Source: JAVBRU01 sp031547595
GTDB taxonomy: Bacteria; Bacillota; Clostridia; Christensenellales; Aristaeellaceae
Assembly: GCA_031547595.1 (NCBI GenBank)
Contig: JAVBRU010000130.1
Span: forward strand, 1 to 17,848
Reading direction: 5' to 3'
Length of the DNA: 17,848 nt
Made by a program: the position numbers and the translations under genes. Shown one piece after another: positions 1 to 8,182 of this stretch. A model generated the notes under the pieces. The model searched no databases and was not told where the DNA came from. It saw nothing but the letters and a program-made list of their open reading frames with translations. Every line of letters starts with the position of its first letter. Position 1 is the stretch's first letter.

Positions 1-128
1 ACGACCATCCACAGCGTTTTTTCGCCCTCGCATGCACTCAAGCCTCTTGTCCCGATACCCAAGCGAGGTGCAGAAGACTGCTCTTCTGCCTATGGTCTGG
101 GGTGGGCAGTTCCAGTGTTTTCCGCTTC
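1..128 (+). repeat. Structured dispersed repeat, copy C (5' part cut off by window edge)
   Basis: This stretch matches the reverse complement of 11640-11770 (copy A). The best block is 37-65 against 11701-11729 reversed, 27 of 29 bases identical by eye. Positions 1-22 correspond to the 3' arm of the long hairpin of copy A, so the 5' half lies outside the window. Visible hairpins are: CTTG 46-49 with CAAG 60-63 (extended by CCT 43-45 with AGG 66-68); GCAGAAGA 70-77 with TCTTCTGC 82-89; CTGGGG 97-102 with TTCCAG 110-115 (two G-T pairs). The tail at 112-128 resembles those of the other copies. It abuts the glgP stop codon, tail to tail. I see no protein-coding gene here. Confidence 0.75.
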
Positions 129-2470
129 TACACTCTCCAAATCTCTTCAGCATACTGCGCAACAGTGCGGTCGGAAGAGAACTTGCCAGCGCTTGCAATG
201 TTCATGAGGCACTTACGGGCAAAAGCGATGCCGTCCTTCGTGTCGATGATCGCCTGCAGCTTGGTTGTGATATAGGAGGGGTAATCGAGTAGCAGGTAGT
301 AGTGATCGGGCTTATGCCAGGACGCGCCCAACAGCAGCGCATCGTGCAGTTCCTTGAGCGCGCCGTCGCTGTCGGCAAAGGTGCCATCGATCAGGGTGTC
401 TATCACACGGCGCATGTCCGCGTCGGCTTCGTAGAGGGTTTTAGGATCATACTTCGGTTTGGTTTTGAGGATTTCGGCCAGTGTTGCGCCAAAGATATAA
501 TTGTTTTCCTTGCCTGCTTGTTCTACGATTTCGATATTTGCGCCATCGTAGGTGCCAAGAGTGGCAGCACCATTGAGCATCAGCTTCATATTGCCGGTGC
601 CGCTGGCTTCGGTGCCCACAGGGGAAATCTGCTCGGACAGATCGGCGGCAGGGATGATCTTTTCGGCGTAAGAGCAGTTATAGTTTTGCACAAACACCAC
701 ACGCAGGCGCTGGTTGGTATCGGCATCCTGATTGACCAACGCTGCAATCTGGTTGATGTAGCGGATGACTGCCTTGGCACGCATATAACCAGGCGCGGCC
801 TTCGCGCCAAAGATCATGGCGACGGGCGGCATGTCCTGCAGCTTGCCCTCCTTGAGTGCAAAGTAGATGTGCAGGATGGAAAAGGCGTTGAGCAGCTGTC
901 GCTTGTATTCGTGCAGGCGCTTGATCTGCACGTCATACACGAAGTCCGGTGGCAGCAACACGCCCTCGTGCTGCAGGATATACTTGGAAAGTTGTTCTTT
1001 TTTGGCGAGTTTTACAGAAATAAACTTTTCGGCCAGCGCATCATCGATCATGGGGCGCAGCTTTTCCAGCTCGTAAAGATTGGTGAGGTAGCCGTCACCG
1101 ATACGTTCCTTCAAAAACAGACCAAGTTCCGGATTACACAGCCCCAGCCAGCGGCGCTGGGTGATGCCGTTGGTTTTGTTCTGGAAGCATTCCGGGCGCA
1201 GCTGATACCAATCGGCCAGAACGTCATTTTTCAGGATTTCAGTGTGCAATTGCGCCACGCCGTTTACTGCCTGAGAGCCGTATACCGCAAGATCCGCCAT
1301 ATGTACACGCCCGCCGCGGATGATACGCACGCGGTCTTGCACGGCCTGGGCAATGTCCGCAGCATTCATTTCGGTCATTTGCAGAAGATCAATGCGGCGA
1401 ATCACGCGCACCAGCTCCGGCACCACAGAGGCAAGCAGGTTCACATCCCAGGCCTCCAGCGCCTCCTGCATCACGGTGTGATTGGTGTAGGCAAAGGTCT
1501 GGCGCGCAATGGCCACGGCCTCGTCAAAGGCTACGCCATCCGCAGTCAACAGGCGCACCAGCTCCGGTATGGCCATGGTCGGGTGTGTATCGTTCAATTG
1601 TAGTGCATGCCGCGCGGCAAAATGGCTGTAATCCGTACCAAATTCTGTTTTATAGCGGCGCAGGACGTCCTGCAAGGTGGCACTGCACAGCACATACTGT
1701 TGCTTGATGCGCAGCTGCTTGCCCGCGCGCAGGGTATCGTTGGGGTACAGAAGCTTGGTGATGTCCTCGGCTTCGTTTTTGCCGCGTGCGGCCTTGGCAT
1801 AATGCTGCTCGTTAAACAGCGCAAAGTCCATTTCGTTCACGCTCTCGCACTGCCACAGGCGCAGGGTGCCAATGCACTTTTTTTGATAGCCAATAATGGG
1901 CATATCATAGGGAACGGCTGCGACAGTGAGGTTTCGAAGGGTGACATAGACCGTCAAATCCGCGCGGCGGATACTCCAAGGATCGCCCTGCGCCGTCCAG
2001 TCATCCGGCATTTCGTGCTGCCGGAAGTCCACAAAATCCTGCTTGAACAGGCCGTAGCGGTAGCGCAGGCCATAGCCAAACAGCGGGATGGCGTGGGTGG
2101 CCGCGCTGTCTAAAAAGCACGCCGCCAGCCGCCCCAAGCCGCCGTTGCCCAGCGCCGCGTCCTCCACATCCTCCATCAGCGCAAGATCCACGCCCTTTTG
2201 CGCAAACAATGCCTTGGCTTCCTCCAGCGCGCCCAAGGCATACAGGTTGTTGTACACCATGCGCCCCACCAGATATTCGGCAGACAGATAGTAAGCGCAG
2301 CGCTTACTGAGCTGCGTGTTTTGATCCTCTGCCCACTGCGGCGCAATGTCCATCATCACAGCCTGCGCCAGAGCATTGTGCAGCTGCGCGGGGCTTGCCG
2401 CCTGCAAAGATGTATGACAGGCCGTCAACGCCAGTTCTTCCGTGCGCTCCCATAATTGATTGATGTTCAT
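128..2470 (-). CDS. glgP: Glycogen/maltodextrin phosphorylase
   Basis: Glycogen phosphorylase (GT35) releases glucose-1-phosphate from the non-reducing ends of alpha-1,4-glucans using inorganic phosphate and pyridoxal phosphate in the cytoplasm. The protein is 780 residues, close to the usual bacterial length. The hallmark LGNGGLGRLAACFLDS lies at about 108-123. The PLP site EASGTGNMKLMLNGA lies at about 621-635, with Lys629 as the expected Schiff-base lysine, followed by YDGANIEI. Segments such as QLNDTHP (about 292-298), KTNGITQRRW (about 432-441) and QIKRLHEYKRQ (about 515-525) are also typical. The N-terminus starts directly with the catalytic fold, so there is no eukaryote-style phosphorylation tail. 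Its ATG overlaps the malQ stop as ATGA, and a strong AGGAGGAG site sits inside the end of malQ, indicating translational coupling. The assignment is firm; the preferred substrate (glycogen or maltodextrin) cannot be told from sequence. Confidence 0.97.
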   Translation of the reverse strand: MNINQLWERTEELALTACHTSLQAASPAQLHNALAQAVMMDIAPQWAEDQNTQLSKRCAYYLSAEYLVGRMVYNNLYALGALEEAKALFAQKGVDLALMEDVEDAALGNGGLGRLAACFLDSAATHAIPLFGYGLRYRYGLFKQDFVDFRQHEMPDDWTAQGDPWSIRRADLTVYVTLRNLTVAAVPYDMPIIGYQKKCIGTLRLWQCESVNEMDFALFNEQHYAKAARGKNEAEDITKLLYPNDTLRAGKQLRIKQQYVLCSATLQDVLRRYKTEFGTDYSHFAARHALQLNDTHPTMAIPELVRLLTADGVAFDEAVAIARQTFAYTNHTVMQEALEAWDVNLLASVVPELVRVIRRIDLLQMTEMNAADIAQAVQDRVRIIRGGRVHMADLAVYGSQAVNGVAQLHTEILKNDVLADWYQLRPECFQNKTNGITQRRWLGLCNPELGLFLKERIGDGYLTNLYELEKLRPMIDDALAEKFISVKLAKKEQLSKYILQHEGVLLPPDFVYDVQIKRLHEYKRQLLNAFSILHIYFALKEGKLQDMPPVAMIFGAKAAPGYMRAKAVIRYINQIAALVNQDADTNQRLRVVFVQNYNCSYAEKIIPAADLSEQISPVGTEASGTGNMKLMLNGAATLGTYDGANIEIVEQAGKENNYIFGATLAEILKTKPKYDPKTLYEADADMRRVIDTLIDGTFADSDGALKELHDALLLGASWHKPDHYYLLLDYPSYITTKLQAIIDTKDGIAFARKCLMNIASAGKFSSDRTVAQYAEEIWRV

Positions 2471-3945
2471 TTGCTTATTTCTCCTCCTCTGTCGTATCTG
2501 AGGTTCAATGCCCGAAGCGTGGCTGCGGAAGGCATTTCATCAGACGGCGTCATGCGCCAACCCCAATTGCCGCCCACCGTGCCCGGCACGTTCATGCGCG
2601 CCATGCCGTCCAGGCGCAGATAATCCTGCATGGGAATGATCGCGATATCCGCCACGCTTTGCAGCGCTGCAGCGATCATGGCATCCGTCAATTGGCTGTC
2701 GTCTGTTATATGCAGCACGCGGCGGGCATGGGCTTTCACGTTTTCACTGGCGGTGTGCCACCAGCCCAGCACGGTATCGTTATCATGCGTGCCGGTATAA
2801 ACCACGCAGTTTTGCGTGTGATGCTGCGGCAAATGCGGGTTGTTCTCGCCGCCGCCAAAGGCAAAGCACAGCACCTTCATGCCGGGGTAGCCGCAATAGC
2901 GCAGCAGGCGCTTCACCCGCGCGTTCACCTCGCCCAAATCCTCGGCAATGATGTTCACCTGGGGCAGCTCTTTTTTCACCCTGCGGAAAAATCCCTTGCC
3001 CGGCCCTTTCACCCACTTGCCCACCCGTGCGGTCTTGGCACCTGCCGGTATAGAATAAAAGTTGGCGAATCCGATAAAGTGATCGACACGCACGAGGTCG
3101 AAAAACCGCCCCATCGCCGCCAGACGATTGATCCACCAGTGGTATTTCTGCCTGCGCAGCTTTTTCCAATCATACAGCGGATTGCCCCACAGCTGGCCGT
3201 CCGCCGAAAAATAATCCGGCGGCACCCCTGCCACGCGCACCGGGCGACGCTTCTGGTCCAGCTGGAATACACCCGGCTGCGCCCATGCATCCACAGAATC
3301 CAGCGCCACATAGATGGGCATATCCCCAAAGAAGCGAATGCCCTGCCTGTTTGCATACTCTTTGAGCGCAAACCATTGCCGGTAGAACAAAAACTGCACA
3401 AAACTATGGTATGCAATTTCATCCGCCAGCATACTACGGTATTTTTCAAGTGCTTCTGCCTGCCGAAGCCGCGCGCCCTCATCCGGCCATTCCTGCCAGC
3501 TCACCCCGCCAAAGTGCGCCTTGAGCGCGGTGAAGAGCGCGTAATCCGTCAGCCACTTCTCCTGCGCGGCAAAGGAGCGTACTTCGGTCTGGTATATGGA
3601 ATAACTGCGTGCAAATGCCTGACGCAGCAGCATTTCCTTCTGCTGTGCAACAGCATCAAAATCCACTTGTGCACTGTCTGGCAGCGGCGCATAGCTGTCC
3701 GCACCCAAAAAGCCCTGCTCTATCAGCAGGACGCAGTCTATGAGCAGCGGATTGCCCGCAAATGTGGACGCACTTTGATAGGGCGATTGGCCATAGCCCG
3801 TGGGGCCGATGGGCAGCATCTGCCAGATTTGCATGCCCGCATCACGCAGATAATCCACAAACCGGTATGCACAAGCACCCAGGGTGCCAATCCCCCCCAG
3901 GCTGGGCAGCGAGGTTATATGCAGTAAAATGCCGCTCTCACGCAT
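2467..3945 (-). CDS. malQ: 4-alpha-glucanotransferase (amylomaltase, GH77)
   Basis: This enzyme transfers alpha-1,4-glucan segments between maltodextrins, rebuilding longer chains that glycogen phosphorylase can attack. The 492-residue length is normal for bacterial GH77. It opens with GILLHITSLPS and WQMLPIGPTG.GQSPYQ (about 41-57), typical of the family. Expected catalytic residues are visible: nucleophile Asp288 in RVDHFIGF, acid/base Glu335 in IIAEDLG, and the stabilising Asp388 in YTGTHDND. PPDYFSADGQLWGNPLYDW (about 242-260) and RMNVPGTVGGNWGWR (about 450-464) are further signatures. A binding site AGGAGA precedes the ATG. It follows the tetR-like gene by 38 bases and overlaps glgP by 4, so it very likely shares their transcript. 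Confidence 0.97.
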   Translation of the reverse strand: MRESGILLHITSLPSLGGIGTLGACAYRFVDYLRDAGMQIWQMLPIGPTGYGQSPYQSASTFAGNPLLIDCVLLIEQGFLGADSYAPLPDSAQVDFDAVAQQKEMLLRQAFARSYSIYQTEVRSFAAQEKWLTDYALFTALKAHFGGVSWQEWPDEGARLRQAEALEKYRSMLADEIAYHSFVQFLFYRQWFALKEYANRQGIRFFGDMPIYVALDSVDAWAQPGVFQLDQKRRPVRVAGVPPDYFSADGQLWGNPLYDWKKLRRQKYHWWINRLAAMGRFFDLVRVDHFIGFANFYSIPAGAKTARVGKWVKGPGKGFFRRVKKELPQVNIIAEDLGEVNARVKRLLRYCGYPGMKVLCFAFGGGENNPHLPQHHTQNCVVYTGTHDNDTVLGWWHTASENVKAHARRVLHITDDSQLTDAMIAAALQSVADIAIIPMQDYLRLDGMARMNVPGTVGGNWGWRMTPSDEMPSAATLRALNLRYDRGGEISK

Positions 3946-3983
3946 GCTGTATTCTCCTGTTTTTCATTGGTATGCGCATGTTT

Positions 3984-4673
3984 TTACAGCTTATTCTCCG
4001 TGGCCAACACAGCACGCACAGCATGCTGTATCGCGCCCTGTGCCTCATCACTGCGCACGATTTCGATGCTGCCATAGGGCGCATCCAACAGCCTCTCCCA
4101 CATAAAACGCGCGGTGTTGAGCAGCGGCATCACGTGCGGTTGCGCCTGCCCCGCGTGCAGTGCGGCAGCCACGCCCATCAATTTTTTGTATAACACAGTA
4201 TAGGTATCCCACAATAGCTGCGGAAGTTCCGACATCGTGTAATACACGGTGCCGGCGGCGCGCAGCATGGCGAGGCTCTTTTCAAGCTCGGGATAAAAAA
4301 GCGTCTGCTGCGCGGCAAACAATGCGGCAAACACCACTTCGCCCTCCGGATTATCATAAAGCGGCAGCATCATGGCCAGCAGCTGCTCCGCGCCCTGGCG
4401 AAACGGCATAGCACAGTATAATAGCCCGTTCAGCTGCTCCAGCGTGGTGCTGTACTGCCCTGCCCGGAACTGCGCAAAGCTCTCCTGTGCGTACTGCTGG
4501 CAAAGCGCGGTGAGCACCTGCAGCTTGGACTCAAAATGATGATAAAAGCTGCCCTTGCTGCAGTCCAGCGCTACCAGAATATCCTGTATGGAGGTCGCAA
4601 GATAGCCTTTCTCGAAAAACAGCGCCTGCGCCGCGTCCAATATGGCCTGTTTGCGCATATCTCCTTTGAGCAT
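3984..4673 (-). CDS. TetR/AcrR-family transcriptional regulator
   Basis: A 229-residue one-domain-plus-sensor repressor. The N-terminal DNA-binding domain is clear at about residues 8-55: RKQAILDAAQALFFEKGYLATSIQDIL, then the recognition helix DCSKGSFYHHFESK, the standard TetR pattern. The remaining 170 residues are helical and of no type I recognise, so the ligand is unknown. The ATG at 4673 is preceded by AAGGAGG at about 8 bases, supporting this start over the Met at position 6. The gene sits 15 bases after the vanW-like gene and 38 bases before malQ, on the same strand. It may control this cluster, itself, or unrelated targets; the sequence does not decide. Confidence 0.93.
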   Translation of the reverse strand: MLKGDMRKQAILDAAQALFFEKGYLATSIQDILVALDCSKGSFYHHFESKLQVLTALCQQYAQESFAQFRAGQYSTTLEQLNGLLYCAMPFRQGAEQLLAMMLPLYDNPEGEVVFAALFAAQQTLFYPELEKSLAMLRAAGTVYYTMSELPQLLWDTYTVLYKKLMGVAAALHAGQAQPHVMPLLNTARFMWERLLDAPYGSIEIVRSDEAQGAIQHAVRAVLATENKL

Positions 4674-4688
4674 CGCACAGTCCTCCTT

Positions 4689-6347
4689 CTAATTGTACTC
4701 TATCACTTGCTGAATCATCTTGTATGTGGAAGTGCAAAGCAAAACGCGGTTGTATTCCACGCCGTTGCGCAAATACACACGGTAGGTATCCACCGTATAA
4801 CCGGTGCGCGCTTCCTTGAGCACCTGCTCGGTGCCCGCAGCCAGCGATTTGTTTTGCTGGCGAATCGGCTCCGACGGTGGTTCTGTGATCGAGGTCGTTT
4901 TTGTCTCCAGCTTGATAGTCACACCTGCGCCCAGCGTTACGCCATAGATCTCCACGGTACATTTGCGGTTTTGATAATAGGCAACGATATAGATTGGCGT
5001 GTCCTTGTTGTTTTTAAATTTAAAATCGAGGTTGGGCCAGTTGACGGTAGCGTCTCTGCCTTTATCCACATAAGTGCTGGGCCAGGTGTGGGGTGAACGG
5101 TACACGATCTCCAAATCCGCCATGGCCACCGCGTTAAACAAGGTGCTTGACACTTGGCAAACGCCGCCGCCGATTTCTTCCACTGTGGTGCCGCCTGCAA
5201 TGGCTGCAGCCATCAGATAGCCCTTGGCTGCGGTGCGCTGGCCTGTGGTTTCGTTGAAGGAAAAGGTTTCACCAGGCTTTACTTCCGTACGGGACACCGC
5301 AATGGCAGCCAAATTGATATTGGTGTTGCGGTTGGCATTGCTGGTAGTATCGGTGGTAAACGACGACACCTTGGCAAAGCTGTTCATCAGCTCCACCCTT
5401 GTGACCTTGGGCATAATTGAGGTGGTGCTCACCTGCACTTTGGCAGTGAAGTTATGCGCATCCAGCTGCGCCACAATGGCGTTATACAGATAATCGGTAT
5501 CCAGCACCGCGCCCGCGACCTCTTGTGTGAAAGTGAAGGTGCGTTTATCAAAATCAAAGGTTGCCACCTGCGCGTCCTGGGCGTCCCGGTTCACATAAGT
5601 AGCCATCTGTGCCACCAGATCGCGCACGGCGGCCCTATCGTAGGTCACCACCGTGGCCAGCTGTGCTTGATTCTTTGCGGTGAACTGCAAGTAATCATAC
5701 CGCCACTGCATGGGCGTGGATGCGCCCACCGTGAGGGGCGAGCTGGCCTTGCCAATGGCATACGCTCTATCCAGCACAGACGAGGTATTGCGGCTATAGG
5801 GAATCTGGCTGGGCGTCAGCGTCCAAGAATAGTTGTCCACAGTCACGCTCAGTGCCATATTTTGCTCCTGATGCGCCTGACTGCCCGCCAAAGCGGCTTC
5901 CGCCTGGCTGCGCGTCATGCCGCCAATGTGCACGCCGTCCACATAGACGCCGCTTGCAAAGGTCGTCTGCTGCGTAGCTTTCACCTTGGCTCTAAACGGC
6001 GCGTATCGGCTATAGTTTTGTACTATAATATAGCCTTCTATGACCAATATTCCCGTGCAAACCAGCACAATCATCAACCATAATCCCGTTTTCCGGGAAG
6101 CATTGCGCCGGGCTGTGCGCGGCTGGCTTGTAGGTTGCGGGCGCGGCAGCGGCGCAGGACGCTGTGGCTGCTTGGGGGCATACTGCGGCGGCGTCTGCTG
6201 CTGATACACCAGATCGGGATACGGTGCGCTGGCCGATTGCTGGGGGTACATTTGTATATCCTGTTTCAGGAACTGCGCAGCCGCGTCCTGCTCCTGCGGG
6301 TAAGCTGCACGGGGCTTTCGCCCGTTCCCTTGCCTCGGATCTGCCAC
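4689..6347 (-). CDS. VanW-family membrane-anchored protein with C-terminal G5-like segment
   Basis: A 552-residue cell-envelope protein. Residues 1-85 are a Pro/Gln-rich, probably cytoplasmic tail; 88-109 is one hydrophobic segment (TGLWLMIVLVCTGILVIEG). The outside portion has a YoaR-like, putatively peptidoglycan-binding region at about 125-310, then a VanW domain at about 350-470 with VKPGETFSFNETTGQRTAAKGY and EEIGGGVCQVSSTLFNA. The tail, about 490-550, resembles a G5 domain (TGYTVDTYRVYLRNGVEYNR). VanW proteins take their name from a glycopeptide-resistance cluster, but their biochemical role is not established, and this one is not in a van operon. It starts with GTG; AGGAGGT 9 bases upstream supports that choice. 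It is the first gene of the minus-strand cluster that ends in glgP. Confidence 0.9.
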   Translation of the reverse strand: MADPRQGNGRKPRAAYPQEQDAAAQFLKQDIQMYPQQSASAPYPDLVYQQQTPPQYAPKQPQRPAPLPRPQPTSQPRTARRNASRKTGLWLMIVLVCTGILVIEGYIIVQNYSRYAPFRAKVKATQQTTFASGVYVDGVHIGGMTRSQAEAALAGSQAHQEQNMALSVTVDNYSWTLTPSQIPYSRNTSSVLDRAYAIGKASSPLTVGASTPMQWRYDYLQFTAKNQAQLATVVTYDRAAVRDLVAQMATYVNRDAQDAQVATFDFDKRTFTFTQEVAGAVLDTDYLYNAIVAQLDAHNFTAKVQVSTTSIMPKVTRVELMNSFAKVSSFTTDTTSNANRNTNINLAAIAVSRTEVKPGETFSFNETTGQRTAAKGYLMAAAIAGGTTVEEIGGGVCQVSSTLFNAVAMADLEIVYRSPHTWPSTYVDKGRDATVNWPNLDFKFKNNKDTPIYIVAYYQNRKCTVEIYGVTLGAGVTIKLETKTTSITEPPSEPIRQQNKSLAAGTEQVLKEARTGYTVDTYRVYLRNGVEYNRVLLCTSTYKMIQQVIEYN

Positions 6348-6389
6348 TGCGCCACCTCCTCATGCTAAAACATACCAGATTCTATGTGT

Positions 6390-6418
6390 ATTGTATGATT
6401 TTCCATAGTGTTTGTCAA
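6390..6418 (-). promoter_or_regulatory. Promoter for vanW-tetR-malQ-glgP cluster
   Basis: On the minus strand, a perfect -35 TTGACA (6413-6418) is followed after exactly 17 bases by TACAAT (6390-6395). Transcription would start near 6383, giving a short leader to the GTG at 6347. No other comparable promoter is obvious between 6347 and 2470, so the four genes may be one transcript. Confidence 0.75.
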
Positions 6419-6450
6419 TGCGGGAAAAATTATTTACAATTAAAAAGCGC

Positions 6451-6479
6451 TTGACCGGCGTGGCGTGCTGTTATATGAT
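6451..6479 (+). promoter_or_regulatory. Promoter for the PotD-like gene
   Basis: TTGACC (6451-6456), a 17-base spacer and TATGAT (6474-6479). Start is expected near 6486, about 40 bases before the ATG, which has AGAGGAG at 6513-6519. It diverges from the vanW promoter, and the two -35 boxes are 32 bases apart with an AT-rich stretch (6424-6446) between them. Confidence 0.7.
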
Positions 6480-6527
6480 AAGGCCATCGGGGCATGTCCC
6501 TATTAAATCAGTAGAGGAGCATTTTCT

Positions 6528-7568
6528 ATGAAGCGTCTGGCCATCTGTCTCCTGTGCGTTATATTGCTCATTCCTTGCTTCACCGCCCTTCAGGAAGAAG
6601 AAAAAGTGCTGAACCTGTTCACCTGGGAGTACTATGTGGACGACGACACCCTTGCGGACTTTGAAGCTGCCACCGGCATCAAAGTGAACTACACCGTATT
6701 TAGCGAAAACGAAGAAATGTTGCTGAAATTGCAGGCTGTTGGCGGCGGCGATTATGACATCATCATCGCCAGCGACTACATCCTCAACATCGCCCGCAAG
6801 GAAGGCCTGCTTGGCAAAATCGACACCAGCCGCCTCACCAACTATGCCAATATCGACCCTGCCTTCCTCAGCCAGTATTATGACGAAGCCAACGAATACA
6901 CCGTGCCCTACTGTGCCGGCACGCCGCTGATTGTGTACAACCCGGACGAAGTAGACATCGAAATCACCGGCTATGAAGACCTGTGGAACCCCGCGCTCAA
7001 GGACAGCATCGTCATCCTGAACGAAGCACGCAACATGCTGGGTATCACGCTCAAGACCCTCGGCCACTCCTTCAACATCACAGACGACGCTATTTTGGCA
7101 GAGGCAAAGGCCAAGCTAATGGAACTTCGCCCCAACGTGCGGGCCTTCAACAGCGAAACCGCATATATCGATCTGCTGAGCGGCGAGTGCTCCGTGGCCT
7201 ATATGTACACGCCCTATGTGGTGATGGCATTAGAGGAAAACCCTGATTTGCAAGTGGTCTACGCCAAGGAAGGCCTGGGCTTTGGCATCGACGCGCTGGT
7301 CATCCCCGTGAACGCGCCGCACCCCGATAACGCACACCTGTTTATCGATTTTGTGCTGGATGCCGAAATCGCCGCCCAGGTGGCCGTGGCGCAGTACGCC
7401 GTATGTCCCATCTCTGCCGCCATGGAGTACATGCCCGAAGAGCTGAAGAACAATCCCGCGCTCTATATCCCCTCCGATATTCTGGTCAATCCGGAGTTCA
7501 TCAAGGACGTGGGCGAGTATGAGTCGGTCTATCAGTCCATCTGGAGCGATTTCAAGCTGGCACGGTAA
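6528..7568 (+). CDS. PotD-like spermidine/putrescine-type extracellular solute-binding protein (solitary)
   Basis: A 346-residue periplasmic-type binding protein of the polyamine (PotD/PotF) family, which captures the ligand outside the membrane for an ABC importer. The start is a signal peptide (MKRLAICLLCVILLIPCFTA). The family's opening LNLFTWEYYVDDDTLADFEAATGIKVNY follows, then GGGDYDIIIASDYI, VPYCAGTPLIVYN (about 124-136), TGYEDLWNP, and the C-terminal VYQSIWSDFKLAR. Length is normal. Cys18 sits in LIPC, a poor lipobox because Pro precedes the Cys, so lipid anchoring is uncertain. No permease or ATPase gene for polyamines is adjacent: neighbours are a vanW-like gene upstream and a convergent vanZ-like gene downstream. 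It has its own promoter and terminator. Ligand is inferred from family resemblance only. Confidence 0.9.
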   Translation: MKRLAICLLCVILLIPCFTALQEEEKVLNLFTWEYYVDDDTLADFEAATGIKVNYTVFSENEEMLLKLQAVGGGDYDIIIASDYILNIARKEGLLGKIDTSRLTNYANIDPAFLSQYYDEANEYTVPYCAGTPLIVYNPDEVDIEITGYEDLWNPALKDSIVILNEARNMLGITLKTLGHSFNITDDAILAEAKAKLMELRPNVRAFNSETAYIDLLSGECSVAYMYTPYVVMALEENPDLQVVYAKEGLGFGIDALVIPVNAPHPDNAHLFIDFVLDAEIAAQVAVAQYAVCPISAAMEYMPEELKNNPALYIPSDILVNPEFIKDVGEYESVYQSIWSDFKLAR

Positions 7569-7580
7569 CGCTGTTTACGC

Positions 7581-7617
7581 AAAATACGCAAGGAGAAATT
7601 CTCCCTGCGTATTTTTT
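7581..7617 (+). terminator. Rho-independent terminator after the PotD-like gene
   Basis: AAAATACGCA (7581-7590) pairs with TGCGTATTTT (7605-7614), and GGAG with CTCC inside, leaving a short AAATT loop, followed by a run of T. It begins 12 bases after the stop codon and overlaps the stop of the convergent vanZ-like gene, so it may stop transcription from both sides. Confidence 0.85.
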
Positions 7618-8182
7618 ATTCAGATACCGTCTTCACCCGGCAAATCGCCCACAGCACATACCCCATCATCACGCCAGCGGCGTTGAGCAGCACATCATCA
7701 ATATCCACCGATCTGCCGATAAAAATCTGCGTTGTCTCGATCACAACAGGCACGAGGAAAGCCATCAACAGCACCTTCCACACCCGCTGCCATCTGCGCC
7801 AGAGCAGCGGCAAGCCAAACCCCAGCGGCAGGAACATCCCTACATTGCCCACCAGATTGACCGCGAAAGCATCGCCCCAGCCCAGCCGCGTGAAACGCCG
7901 GATGGTGACCATGGGTGTGAAATTGACGTCATTCATCGTGCGCAGCCGCCAAGTGGCGTACTCCCACAGCGAGCGGCCAGCGCGCACGCGCGCCCATGCG
8001 CTATGCGGCTTAAACACCAGCGTGGCCAGCGCAATATGAAACAGCATAAACAGCAGCAAAAGCAGCTCCCGCCCCCAGCGGAAGCGCTTTTTGTGCAATA
8101 CCAAGTATGCCGTGCGCACGGCCATATAAGGCAAAAACGCTAGGGCAAATACATAAAACAGCTCCGAAAATAATGACGTCAT
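7616..8182 (-). CDS. VanZ-family membrane protein
   Basis: A 188-residue integral membrane protein with about five hydrophobic segments (roughly 4-20, 38-56, 106-126, 134-152, 165-183). The VanZ signature is plain: NLVGNVGMFLPLGFGLPLLW near 109-128, then ETTQIFIGRSVDIDDVLLNAAGVMMGY near 149-175. VanZ is associated with low-level teicoplanin resistance in enterococci, but most clostridial homologues have no assigned role. Its ATG overlaps the amidase stop codon as ATGA and has no clear ribosome binding site, so it is probably translated by coupling to the amidase. The stop codon lies within the shared terminator. Confidence 0.9.
   Translation of the reverse strand: MTSLFSELFYVFALAFLPYMAVRTAYLVLHKKRFRWGRELLLLLFMLFHIALATLVFKPHSAWARVRAGRSLWEYATWRLRTMNDVNFTPMVTIRRFTRLGWGDAFAVNLVGNVGMFLPLGFGLPLLWRRWQRVWKVLLMAFLVPVVIETTQIFIGRSVDIDDVLLNAAGVMMGYVLWAICRVKTVSE

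Noticed and set aside
32..292. 86-codon open frame on the plus strand
   Set aside because: It crosses repeat copy C and the end of glgP in antisense, with no ribosome site.
302..1603. 433-codon open frame opposite glgP
   Set aside because: Antisense shadow of a certain gene; no recognisable domain or start signal.
6347..8182. VanW and VanZ as a glycopeptide-resistance cluster
   Set aside because: No vanH, ligase or vanX genes are present, the two genes lie in different operons, and both families are common in sensitive Clostridia.
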